Of a stretch of 64,000 nt of DNA, positions 50,107-62,100 are shown piece after piece. The notes beneath the pieces are model-generated. The model saw nothing but the letters and a program-made list of their open reading frames with translations. It was not told the DNA's origin and made no database searches. Numbering within the stretch: the stretch's first letter is position 1; every line of letters starts with the position of its first letter. The DNA is from Silene conica (taxonomy: Eukaryota > Streptophyta > Magnoliopsida > Caryophyllales > Caryophyllaceae). Both the position numbers and the translations under genes were made by a program. The stretch is taken from positions 15,505,001-15,569,000 of the forward strand of contig CM055318.2 in assembly GCA_029255685.2 (NCBI GenBank), read 5' to 3'.

Positions 50107-52928
50107 TGTAACACCCCCATAATCCTCTTTATTTGTAAATAAGGTTCTCAAGTAAAATTCGGATCATAGGTGTGTCACAATTTAACCAAATATGGTAATA
50201 GTACCTAGACATGAAATAAAATAGGTAGTTGTCTAATGCAATTTAAAATCCAAAGGATAAAATCCGATTACAACCAAATTTAAAGTTTGCGAAAGCGAAA
50301 ATAAAGTTCAACGATCCAAAAGAAAGATAAAGTGTCAAAGCATTTGTCTTTGATTGAAACATTAAGCGCGCTCTCATGTGCATCCCACGACTAATTCCCA
50401 CGGGTACCTGTCACATGATCTGCTCACACAATTTGTGATCACCGCAGGTCCAAGCAAGGACAAAACAAATAAAAGGGTCAACAATAATGTTGAGTAAGGT
50501 AAACAATCCGAATAAAGAATAAACGGAATATGAAATCATAACTTAAAAGACATTTCAAAATAATACGTAACAAAAGTGTTTCGAAAGATTGAAAGCAGAG
50601 TATCAGAATTGCCACTGTTAGTTGAAGGAGAATAAATAATTTCAAATGATTAAGAACAACATAAGTGTTCCAAAATATTCAAATCCATATCCAACCTTTC
50701 AAGATAATTCCAAATCAAAGAAAACATTTCTTTCCAACAATTTCCAACGTCGGTATATACTTGGATAGAGGCCGTATGAAGAGGATCCCCTCGCCCTAAA
50801 CCGGATAAGACGAGGTTCACCAAATCATGTACTAAACTGTCCTAAAATCCCGAGTGTGCACACCCCTCTAATGGCCAACCCCAAAGAGGAAGATAAGAGG
50901 ACGGGGTCTCGATCAACTAACCCCCATCAGAAGCTCTGTATAGGAAGTCCCTTATTATGGAACAACCTACCCCTCTACTAAAACCGCTTCAAAACAACAT
51001 GAGAATCCATTTCCAAATAACCAAGATATTTCCTTCCAATTTGATAACTTATCATAAGCTTGCAGAAAACCAAAACGGTTTTGGTTCCCAAAACTTTTAA
51101 AATCATAAAGCACTTCTTTATATATTAAACACAATCCCGTTTTAAGAGATCAAAACAAACAAATCTTTATCCATAATCATTTTTTAAAATAAATTCAACC
51201 AATAAATAATTCAATATAACCAAAAGTCTTAACATGCAAGATAGTAACAAATCGTAACGGTTTAATAAGAGTGTACGGATAAGCGTTTCCCTTACCTTAC
51301 GAGCGATTAATGGTTAGAGAGCCTCTTCTACGAATCATGACTCTACAATATATATTTAAAATTATAGTTACTTATATGTTCGATCATTACATAGCTACTT
51401 GTCATAAATTATGCAATATCTTCTATTCTTCTCGGTTTTACAGATTCGAAACAGAAGCTTTAAATCGTCGTATCTCCTTCGTTACTTAACGTTTTAAGGT
51501 GAGATCAGTGGGGTTTGGTTCCTTAGTGAGTCTTATATCTTTATTGTGTTGATGGTCAGAGTCTAAAAACGTCTTTAAAAAGTCCAAATCTACAGTTTAA
51601 CAAAGTTGGTCCAAAGATGAGTCTTCAAAAGTTATGGGGTGGTAAACGTTCTTAACATGTCGAAACTCATCGAAACGAAAGCCTAATAAACTTTAAATTC
51701 ATTAAAATTTAACATGGTGAAAAGATGGGTCACTGATTATTTTTATAAGTATAAATTAATTACTCCTTTATGGAGATGGTAAGTTTTTAACAAGTAAAAC
51801 TAATTAAAATATTTATAACGTTTTTTCCAGATTACAACAGTAACTTGTGAAAATCATAATAAATTCAAAACATCATATTTTTATGCAAGGTCAGCTCTAA
51901 TGGATTCCTTTATGAGTCTAAAACATATTGTTAGCCGTGCATGTTGTCTCAAAAATAGGTTTATCAGATCTAAAATCTCGTTTTAATAACAGTGGTCAGA
52001 AATTGAGTCATAAAATGTTTTACATCATAAATCCTTCTTAAATAAACGAAACAGGTTGATTCCAAGTCCTATTATTATCTACATTAATAGTAGTTTAACA
52101 TACTAAAAGTTGAGATACTGATTCATTTTGTAGATATGGTTTTATGACTCATTAAGTGAGATCTAGTGTTTCGGCTAGACAGAAAACATGTTGTAGTATT
52201 TGATTTTTCATTTACAGATGGTGCATGCAAATGTTACGAATTTTGGTGAGCATACTTAAGATGACAAATGCAAAATCATATATTTTTTTCACCTAAAAAT
52301 ATCAATCTTAACTCGTGATTACAGACCTACCACATGCATGCTACGTTTTTGACAAAATAACGGTTTTTACTAGTTTTAATCTTTTGCATGCATGAGTAAA
52401 ACTTGTTTGAGTGGTGTTATGTGATTTAATAATATGTGAATATGTGTTTATATGATGAGGAATCAGAATAAAAACGGTTTTCATAGACTTACTAAGTGAA
52501 GAGTTGATGCTATGAAAGATCTTCTTCCTTAACTTTCTCTTCTTTTTCTTGGTTTCTCTCTATATTTCTTTTGTGTCTGAGTGAAGGAATGAAAGAATGA
52601 AATCTGATGGAAGAGTGGAGAAATGGCGTGGGAATGGGGGAACAAAGAGGGAGAGGACTTCTCATAAACATGTCAAGTGTCCTAATTCCTAAAGCACATG
52701 TCAAATGCCCTCTTCATGCATAAGCCAATTGTCCTCTTCATGCATAAGCCAAATGTCTAGGCATGCATTGGTCCACATGTCTAGACATGCATTGGTCAAT
52801 GATTATGTGACGGAAAACGATGCACGGAAAACGATGCATGCGCCGGTTTACGTGTCTTTATTAAGCGATACTTGTTTAATCAATAAATTTCCCATTTTAT
52901 TTTATTGACGGATTTTACGGGTATTACA
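50107..52928. mobile_element. Solo LTR, family A, copy 2, nested in B2
   Basis: It starts TGTAACACCCCC and ends GGGTATTACA, with target duplication TGTGT on both sides (50102-50106 and 52929-52933). At 2822 bp it is the uninterrupted version of family A and provides the reference for reading A1. Near its right end are GCATGCATTGGTC and CATGTCTA words repeated several times (52660-52800). No coding sequence. Confidence 0.88.
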
Positions 52929-53749
52929 TGTGTTGGATGACATTTTAATTGTGAAAATTCATTAAGGATTGTATTGTTAAATGAGGTTATGATCATTGAG
53001 GATGGTTAGTTTGATAGTCTTTCAAGTTCATAGTGTTTTGTTTACATTGGTTATTTCATAAAGTTTCAGCAGCTTAACAAATCTGTCCGTCGTCTTGTAC
53101 AATTTATTTCTACATCTTAGAGTATCCATCTTTGAAAATGTTGAAAATAGACCCTTCCATCTTTGAAAATGTTGAAAATAGACCCCTTTTTATTTTAAGT
53201 GTAGAGTCTACCTATAAAATTTCGTAATTTTCTTGCATGTCGTTTGTTCACAATAAATTATTTACGAACATTGCGCTGAAATACTCGCAGAACGGACAGT
53301 AGCTCAAAGATTATTTCGAAAACCATTTTTATACTTTGAAACTATTGTGGGCCTTTTCTATAATTAAAATTGGAAGAGTTTATATGATGTTAGGAGTTTA
53401 CTTTTCCCCAAAATGTTTTGTTAAACCCGTTTTAAGAAGCAATACTTTCAATGCGGCGATTTCTGACATATTGTAAAGATCAGATTATAAATCCCTGTTA
53501 ATTTCGTCTTTTGAAAATGGTTATTGGATAAAGATTGTAGATAAAAGTCTTATTAATCCGACACAACTGGTCTTGTATCATTTCGATTTTATTTGAATTA
53601 ATTATGAATTTTACGGCAGAGGACAGCTGAAATGTAAAATGTTTTTAGAACTTATGTTTTATTAATCAGTTCCGTTTATTCTTCTCCCGTATGGAATGGA
53701 CTTAAGTGTTGTCTTATTGATCGATTGTTAGCACTTGTATGTAAATGAG

Positions 53750-54220
53750 TTGGTTAACGGTTATGTTAGCTTAAATTGTGTTTTGATGACAGTTATGTTA
53801 TCTTAAGATGAGTTGGGTGACGGTTATGTTGCCTTGCTTGTGTTTAGGTGACGGTTATGTCACTCTAAATTGTGTTAGTAACAGTTATGTTACCTTAGTT
53901 GTGAATAGATAACGGTGATACGATTTGTGTATCACTGTAATGAACAAACGCCACTCTTGTTATGAGATTTTATCTAACTATGTTTGGGATTGGTCGTGTT
54001 CGTGGTTATGCGGCGCGGTCCCCGATGTCGTTCGGTGTAGGTTATTACATCGAGAGGTCTGGTCAAGTCTTAGGCATATAATTGTCGGTTATGCGCTATA
54101 CATAGTATCCGGATGACGTGGTTATGCGCTCCGGTAGCTAGGGCGCGGTTATACGCCCTAGCCTGTTAGTAGAGCGGTTATACTCCCTGACTGTCAGTTG
54201 TAGCGGTTATGCTACCTGAC
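53750..54220 (+). repeat. Array of ~12 hairpins with constant GGTTAT loop and covarying stems
   Basis: Units have a GGTTAT or AGTTAT loop flanked by complementary arms that differ per unit: GTTAAC/GTTAGC (53753-53770), GATGAC/GTTATC (53785-53802), GGTGAC/GTTGCC (53816-53833), TTTAGGTGAC/GTCACTCTAAA (one bulge, 53843-53869), GTAAC/GTTAC (53878-53893), CGGTGTA/TACATCG (54033-54052), GCTAGGGCG/CGCCCTAGC (54137-54162), GTCAG-GTAGC/GCTAC-CTGAC (54193-54220). G-U pairs and bulges are frequent. A few units (near 54004, 54085, 54120) pair poorly. Confidence 0.8.
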
Positions 54221-54254
54221 GGCGTTCATTCTATTCTTGGTTGTTGTTGTTTCT

Positions 54255-54297
54255 GTGGTTGGACATGCCATCAAGTGTTGGTCTCTGAGTCAATCAC
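54255..54297 (+). repeat. Single hairpin of the B1 core type in LTR B2
   Basis: The core ATGCCATCAAG..GTCTCTGA resembles the B1 array core (ATGCCTTAAG..CCTCTGAG). Its arms GTGGTTGGAC and GTCAATCAC are unlike any B1 unit, yet pair with one bulge and a G-U. It links the two LTR families structurally. Confidence 0.65.
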
Positions 54298-55801
54298 CTG
54301 GTTGTTTACCTCTTGAGTATCATGGTTTGATATTTCTCATATTCACATGTACTACTCCATATACAATATGTTCTTATTGTTATCTATTTGTATTTTGACG
54401 TGAAGTGGCTGGGAGAACCCTGAGTTACTCCCCACTGACTATGGCGTTCATGTTTCATGAATGTTGGTTGGTGCTGTTTGGGGAAGACGTGTGGCTAGCG
54501 AGCATTGTTGATCATTCGACAATTACCCTTACGCTTAGTTTAGATTTAATTCATATTGTTATCGTGGGATACCTTATCCCTTGTTTATTTAAGTATTCGT
54601 GTATAATTTATATTTTCTTATTAGTTTTGGTCTTCCGCTTGTTGTTTTGATATTCCGCGAAAAAAAATTAATAAATATGTCGAAAAGTTTTTAAAAGTAT
54701 CGTATTTCCGCTTCAAATTACTTATTTATTTTTATGCTATATCGCGGGGTGTCACACAACATCCATGCTACTTTGTATGGTTATTAAAAACATAACAATA
54801 ACTTTAACAAATAATTTATTTTATGGTCACATAATACATTGGTCACTAACTAAGCCAACATGGTCTACAAGAAATCCAACAATTAGTGCTCACAACATTT
54901 AGTAGTCACTGACTAAGTCAACATGGTCTCCAATAACCATTAAATGGTCACCATGGCAAACAGTTCATGGTAACTATGTTCACTAAAGTACCAACTGAGT
55001 TTGATCATATAAGTGGTCTCAATATCCCAGAACCTAGTAATTATATTACATGTCAATTACAAACAATTCATGGTTACTATATTCATTAAATTACCAACTC
55101 AATTTCAACATATAAAATGGCCTCCAAATTAGATTATGAATAGATGTAATGGTCAAATACTGGTTACCACATTAAATATTTAATACAAAATGGTCTCAAT
55201 ACTCCAGATCATGGTTACTAATCATCTAATTGACTATATGATCTGAAATACACCAGTAATAACATAATAGTTCACACAACAATTTCCACAAAATGGTCTA
55301 AAATGGTCTAAAATACATCTGCAAGTCGTCACTGCAACAATCATTCATCCCTATTTCCCCATGCAAGTAATTGATTATCAGTCTACAATACATCATGTAA
55401 CATTGACTATAACAAAAACGATATCTAATTATCACAAAATGGTCAAAATATAGTAAAAACATAAAATATGAACACAAAATTACCACTGCCTTTGAAATAC
55501 ATATGTTAAATTTCAAAAGAAAAAAATTCATTTCCCAAACTGTTTCAAGGAGTTCAAAGAAATTCAAAAAACTTAACAAAGAACACATGAAATAAATTTG
55601 CAAACTTGCTGATTTTAGGGACTTCAACCTCAATGGGTTCTTCGTCGTCATTTTCCGCATCTTTGTTACCATCATCCTCAACTTCGTTACCATTCTCCTC
55701 AGTAACAACTTCTTCTTCCTCCTCCTCTACTAACAACAACACAAAAAAACTGAATTAAAATCTGAAATTTAAAAAACTGATTAAAATCGATTGCATACGA
55801 G

Positions 55802-56259
55802 CAATGTTGTTAGGATCGGGATCCTACTGTGGATCGATGAGCTTCCTAGGATCGATGAGCTTCCTGGGATCGGATCGTAGAATCGTAATATCCTACAAAT
55901 TAACTAAAACACATAGTTGTGCTATCAAAATATGTTAAAATCTTGTGCTTAAATCTGAAAACACTTTTATCTTAACATGTGTCTACTTTAATTGTTCTCG
56001 TTTATAGTAGATGTCTAACTTAAAAATCATATATAAAATTTTAGTGAATCAAAAAAATTAAATGTTAATAAGGTAGGATCGAATTATATAATCGTAGGAT
56101 CGTAGGATCGAGTTAAGATTCTACTCTGAAAAAATTTAACGCAAGTTGAATCGTAAGATCCTACAAAATTAAGATCCTACCTAGGATCGGGATCGGTCAC
56201 CACTTTTTGAATCGTAGAATCGTAAGATCCTACGATCCGGATCGGGAGTTTAACAACAA
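55802..56259. mobile_element. MULE-type MITE (GGATCGGGATCC-rich)
   Basis: The 458-bp element lies between perfect 10-bp direct repeats TGCATACGAG (55792-55801 and 56260-56269). Ends are CAATGTTGTTAGGATCGGG and, inverted, TTGTTGTTAAACTCCCGATCC-like. A 9-10-bp duplication points to Mutator-type transposition. GATCCTACGATCC words are repeated in both arms. It sits inside the larger MULE-like element. Confidence 0.85.
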
Positions 56260-56949
56260 TGCATACGAGAAACTGAATATGTAAAAACCTCGTCAAAATG
56301 GATTAAAATTGAGAAAATGGATTAAAAAAACATTACCGTACCAAAAATAAACAGAAACATACCTTCAATTGCTTTTCTTTTTCTTGTTTCAGTCTTTTTC
56401 CCCATTTCTTCTTCAATAAACTTGAAATAGAAACGAAAAAATGGCGGAAAATGAAGTAATTTTCAATTAGTCGAGTATATGGAAGAAGATGAGAGAGTAG
56501 TTGAATGAATTTTCTCAAGAAGAAACCGTATGAGGAAGGAGAAATTGGTGCAATGATTAGTGAAAGAGAAAATGCATTGGCAAGGAGGAAAGTTAAAGTT
56601 ACGGGGAAGACCATTTACAATTTTTCAAAACTGTCTTGGAATTTTCGAAAATTGACAATTATTGTACACAACTTCCACTGCAACATAAATTCCCCTAACC
56701 CATTTAACATATTCAATATGTAAAGCGGGTTAAAAGGACCCGTTTTACAATATTCATATGTGAGACGGTTGTACAAGATAATTACTGTTATCCAATTATC
56801 TTTTACTTTATATTATTTTTGATAATTATTATAATTCTACATGTAATTAAATTTACGGGACAAACCACAATTATGAAATTTAAAACGTTCTAGCAATACT
56901 TTTATTAAGCAAATTATTGAATAACGACCTGAACAAAACGAAATTGTGA

Positions 56950-58090
56950 GGGCCTTAGTGCAGTTTTAGGACGTCTCCCAAACCTTTGCGGTAGGCGGTA
57001 ACTCCAAACAATCCCTTGCCAGGTTCATTTTAATAGACACTCTATGTTCATTGATCCATTTGTTTTAGGTTCCAAAATCGTCGCTCTGATACCACTTTGT
57101 AACACCCTCATTTCCCAAGATCCTTACCAAGGAATCTTAGCATACGAGAGTGCTACCATCTCGGTCGCCCGAGGTAAGTATATCAAAGATACCATAATGA
57201 AACAAAAATTAAATAACTTTAAGAGTGATTATAAATATGCAAAAACAACTGAAAGTTAAAGATTACAAAAGTAAACTGTTTGAGGAAGCTAAAACATCTA
57301 AATGAGTGATAACTCGATCCCCAACCTTATCCATAATATCAAACAATAGAAATCTGCGGAAGATTTGTTCACCATCCCCGAATGGATCATCACAGCACAC
57401 ATAATAAACAACACGAGGTCAGTAACTGTATACATAACAACCAAAGCATAATCAAGCATCTCAAGCATACAATATATCAATCCCCAATTCCGATATCATA
57501 GTAACCGACTACACATCTCAACGTGTAGCCCTGCCATATTACCCATTGCAACAGGTAATCCTCATCGCCAGTGGGACCTTCGTCGTACCACCTAAGCCCC
57601 GCTCATCACAATGAGTGTACCCAAATCCTTAATGTACACCCCCTCGTGACGGGGCCACGAGGGGAAAACATGGGGTTGGAATCATCTCTTAACAATGGTC
57701 CCAATATCAATATCATAGAAATCATACACAATCACCTGGGTAGCACCAAAACGGACACGGACATGGACACGACACGTGACACGACATGTCATGAAATTTA
57801 GGACACGAGACACGTTATTTAAATTTAATAAAATATACATTTTATAGTTATAAATGTTTTATTTTATTTTTGTAAAAGTATTTGATAATTAATTTAAATA
57901 AGGTAAGGTAAAACTTGCCCTTAATAATAACTCATTTTCATGTCGCGAAATTGGAAATAGATCGGGTACTCGACCGAGTACAACATGTACTCGATCGAGT
58001 ACATCTAGACAGAACTTGACAAACAACTCAACATTTGAGTACTCGACTGAATAACCCCTCCTCGACCGAGTACCCAACTAACGAACGTGA
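56950..58090 (-). mobile_element. LTR-retroelement fragment (family C): LTR edge plus tRNA-Met primer site
   Basis: On the minus strand an LTR edge GAGGGTGTTACA (ending at 57098) is followed by three bases and TGGTATCAGAGC (57094-57083), the primer-binding site matching the 3' end of plant initiator tRNA-Met. The leader continues leftwards to about 56950. The LTR lies to the right and includes a TACTCGACCGAGTAC-type palindrome cluster (~57965-58075). A GACACG-family fragment is inserted at 57740. The LTR's far boundary is not clear. The copy is a partial fossil. Confidence 0.6.
57740..57895 (+). mobile_element. GACACG-rich element, 5' fragment
   Basis: Matches the first ~150 bp of the 12260-12634 element (GTAGCACCAAAACGGACACGG ... 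with the AT-rich step TTATAGTTATAAAT). It stops before the right arm, so it is truncated. It interrupts LTR family C. Confidence 0.6.
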
Positions 58091-59140
58091 GGAGTATGAC
58101 ATATTTTGTGGATTTCATGTGCATGTGAGAGATAAAATTTGTAAGATCAAATGTATTATCATATATTTCCTTAATATTTGTAAAAAGAATAATAAATAAT
58201 TATTGATCAGACGGAAAAAATAATTGCAAATAAAATAACCGAAAAAATAATTGGAATGGTGAAGTTGGAACAAGAATTGAAAAGGCAGAAAAGAATCAGA
58301 TATCATAGATCCAAATATCAAAGATCCAAAAGTGATCGACAGCATGAATCATGAGTCATGAATGTGGAAAGGATATGGTTCGTAAGAAAAACAAAGCACG
58401 CACGACGGTCGACGGCACAAGTGATGAGTCGATGAGTCAGCAGAAGTGCAAAAGGGTAGGCTTAAAACTTGAAAACTGAAACAAAAAAGCTTGAAAGTAA
58501 TATCTACGGAGTAGTCGAAGTTACTACAAGTCTAGAGAAAGAAACAAGCCAAGTATGACAGCTCACATGTGGGGAGGAGGCTGCTTAACAGGTCATACAA
58601 AACAAATCAAATATTTTTGGTATAATGGTTGCTCACACCTAATCCCTTTAACCACGAGGATAGGAGTTCCATCTGTCTATGAAAATGAAGCAACATTTTG
58701 GTCAGCCATTTATCACATTTTAAGAGTAGTCGGGACGAAAAAATTATACACGATTGTCGATGGTGAACACCCGTTTTAAGCAAAAGAGAAAACAGGTCAT
58801 ACGAAACACAACTTGACTAACATCTACTCATTAACAATATCTGTCTCTCACAGCATCTTTCTCTCTTCTTTTTTTAACAACAAAATCCCAACACTCGTCG
58901 ACGCCATTGTCAATAACACTTCTCCACTCTCTCCCCACTATTGTCTCTCTCCTTTTACTTTCCCACTTTCTACGATCACGCTTCTTCCCGGCTAATCTCC
59001 ATCTTCTCTTCAACACCTACGTAATTTAATCTCTTTTCTATGCACTCTATTATTAATCACATTATTTTCCGATTTTTTTACCTACATTGTCGTCGTTTTA
59101 TTTATTTTTATTTTTTTGTTCAGATTAAAGTAATACGATA
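58091..59140. other. Upstream region of SMT1, with probable 5' UTR intron
   Basis: No separate gene is recognised; the plus frame at 58555-58779 has no known domain. The sequence just before the SMT1 ATG reads TTTTTTTGTTCAG followed by ATTAAAG, a strong acceptor. A GTAATT donor follows CTTCAACACCTAC near 59019. So a 5' UTR exon around 58850-59018 and a ~100-bp leader intron are likely. The putative leader is CT-rich. Confidence 0.5.
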
Positions 59141-62100
59141 ATGTCAAAGACCGGTGCCATGGATCTCGCCTCTGGCGTTGGTGGAAAGATCCAGAAAGAT
59201 GATGTTCTTTCTGCCGTCGATAAGTCAGTTCCTTCCTTCCTTCCTTTTTTTTTCGATTTTAAAAACGTATACAATTCAATCGAATGTATTAACTGGTACG
59301 GAGTACGTACTTTTGTTTATGTGTGTGCCGCCATCAGCGTACACTTTAATTGTCCAACCACTCGCGTTCCTGAGAGTAATTGTTTTCATAAATCAAATAC
59401 GACAAATTTGATGATGTGTTTTGTACATAATGTTTGGAGCGATTAATGATCAAAGTTGACGGTCTAATTTTGTGATACGTGGTTGGACACTTGGACTCTG
59501 CCTGCGTGTCATGGTGGTTGTAGATCTTCAATATGTAAGCTCAATACAATGCACCTTCGCGTGCTTCATACTGTTTTATCGATCACGTTAATATCGTCAA
59601 TCTGTTTTACTTCCCTCCATCTTAATCAATCGTTTGTTTACGTTTCTATTATCGTCAATCTGTTTTACTTCTCTCCCTCCGACTTAATCAATCGTTTGTT
59701 TACGTTTCTTCGAATACGTGGAGTCTTTAATTTAATGTACTCTGTACTAGTTTTGGGTGAAACATTAGGTGTGGAGAAGTTTGACTTTAACTGTAGGGAG
59801 TGCATGTGCATCACCAGTAACAGGATTGATAAATTATTAATTATCTGAAATTACATGATCAGAAGTCAAATTGATTTCTTATTTAATTGCCACTTGTTGC
59901 GGATTTAGGTACGAAAAATATCACGGTTACTATGGAGGTGAAGAGGATGACAGAAAGTCCAACTACACAGACATGGTAATCAATCTTATATGCCTACTTA
60001 TAACCGCCTGGTTTTTGCTTTCCAATTGATGGCCACAGTTTCTACTGCATCATCCATGACCATATATTACTTGAGATCATTTGTGATGGAAATTGCATTT
60101 CAGCTACCAACTCCTCTAATATTTTCGCACACTGGTGTTTGACACTCGACACTCGAAACTCGGATGTGTGTGACACTTGGACACCTCATTTTAGACCAAA
60201 ACATGCATATAAAAATAGTTGAATCCGACACTTGAACGTGGACTCATGTCGGATACTTCTAAATGAGACTGAGTAACATAGACTACCATGATCATAGGAT
60301 ACAAACTACTGTTTTCTCCCCTAATTGAAGATAACGTTTCAAAAACAATAGGCTCTTAGCTGTCATATTTTTGTGTACTCTGATTATAGGTCAACAAGTA
60401 CTATGATTTGGTGACAAGCTTTTATGAGTTTGGATGGGGAGAGTCCTTCCACTTTGCGCACAGGTGAATGTTTTCTTTTATCTTTTTCACAAAATGGCTA
60501 TCTACTGCTTATAACTGTCACATCAGGGGCCTGTTTCTCCGGCATTACGTCTATGTTTATATGGAATTCTTTGTTGGGGCAGATGGAATGGAGAATCTCT
60601 TCGTGAGAGTATCAAACGCCACGAGCACTTTCTTGCTTTGCAGCTAGGGCTTAAACCTGGATACAAGGTTATCTTACTTATTTTTTTGAACTTTATCTTC
60701 TATGTGCATTCTGATTTTTGAGTAGGTGCCCTTCAATGTTCTCTAATATATACTTCGAACATATTTCAGGTTTTGGATGTAGGATGTGGTATTGGTGGAC
60801 CACTCAGGGAAATATCAAGATTCAGGTGATAACTCTGAGAAGTTGGATGCAATAGGGGTTTTTCTCCTTTTCCTTAACTCTTTAGATTGTAATACACAAA
60901 TTCTCATTGAAGATGAGCACTATCCGTCACAAGGTGAAGACGGATAATGTCTATCTCACAATTTGCAAGTGACAATATCCATAGGTGCTCAATTCCTCCT
61001 CACTTGCCCTCCCACTTGCTTTATTGTGAGGGAAATATCCGTCTTCAGCTTGTGCAAGCAAGACACTTTGTTGTATATATGTCTGTATGAGTATTCTGTG
61101 TCTTTGCATTGTACATAGACTTGGTAGATATACCTTTGTTTCATCCATCTTACTTGGTTTTACTATCGTTCTTTAGTTTTGCTTTGCCGTATCCGTTCAT
61201 CATTTTTTGAATAAAGCTTTGATGTACGTCAAGCGTCATCAAAAGATAATGATACAAGAAAAGCAACATTGGGAGAAAAATTATACAAAGCAAAATTAGA
61301 CTCCTAAGATCAAAGATGGAAATAGAAACAACTTGATAGCTAAACTCTTGGATCAGTTGAAGCTCCAAATTATACATTTGAACCCAATTTGTGACATAAC
61401 CCAGCAGCCTTGCTAAAAGCAATGGTGCAGCAAAACTGCTCTGGAAGTATCCTCAGTAAGCAACCACTTTCCCAAAATGATGGGCAAAGTACACACATTC
61501 CAATTTCACTACTTTATGGAAGCTGTGACTTGTGGCTACAGTGCTGAATTGCCTGATAGGTTATGGTTAGAATGTGCTGTTTAGTAACACTGAACATTCA
61601 CGTCACCTGCTCGTATTCTTTATGATGTTCAAGAACTTTTTTTTTCATTATTTGTAATTGTTCTGATTATCAAAATTCTTGATGTGGCAGTTCAACATCG
61701 GTGACAGGGTTGAACAATAATGAGTACCAAATTACTAGGGGAAAGGTTTGTTTTACTTTCCTTTTGACTTTTGAGGCTTCTGGTGGTGTGATCTAATTTC
61801 CGTTTAAATTGCAATAAAATTTTGGTGTGTCATACCGCGTTTTATGCCTCTATTTTCCCTCTCCTCAGCGTTCTGTAGCCAGAAACCTACTAGGTAGCAT
61901 GGACACTTCTCCTAATTAGCCGGCCCGTGTCCGACACTCGGACCCCCGACACTCGGACCCCCGACACTCGTTGGACACAAGGCTAAACATATTATAGTTT
62001 AGACGAGGAATAAAATTTTAAAAAAGATCGATTAGAAGATGAGTTTGGGTGGGAAAATGAGAATTGGTTATAGTAAAGGTCCAATTGTACCTTTACTTGC

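Larger units (their letters stand above)
48956..54756. mobile_element. Solo LTR, family B-related, copy 2 (contains A2)
   Basis: It starts TGTAACACCCCG and ends GGGGTGTCACA, with a perfect 5-bp duplication CAACA at 48951-48955 and 54757-54761. Without the nested A2 it is ~2.97 kb, like B1. It shares with B1 the style of both ends and a block near the right end (TGGCTGGGAGAACCCTGAG; B1 has TGGCTAGGAGAACTCTAG). Left part (49370-49560) has ~8 diverged ~30-35-bp units with CACATGGCCTAAG-like words. Right part has a hairpin array. No retroelement coding seen. Confidence 0.82.
45963..56785. mobile_element. MULE-like DNA transposon, non-autonomous, split by nested insertions
   Basis: The left end (AAATTATTGTTTCAAACGG .. 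ACACAAATGAATACCGTG .. AACGGGTCTTTTTT) matches the inverted right end (AATTATCTTGTACAACCG .. TCACATATGAATATTGTA .. AACGGGTCC) over ~60 bp. Long inverted ends fit Mutator-like elements. Subterminal arrays of GACCA words on the left and TGGTC words on the right support one element. Inside are solo LTR B2 (with A2 in it), a tRNA-derived SINE and a MULE MITE. Host sequence is ~4.5 kb. Short frames at 46312-46476 and 47251-47457 (plus) and 48573-48955 (minus) are of unknown identity. No target duplication is fixed. Confidence 0.55.

Noticed and set aside
58555-58779. Plus-strand 74-codon frame upstream of SMT1 as a separate small gene
   Set aside because: No domain or splice partner recognised, and the surrounding sequence is repeat-like. 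Not supported.
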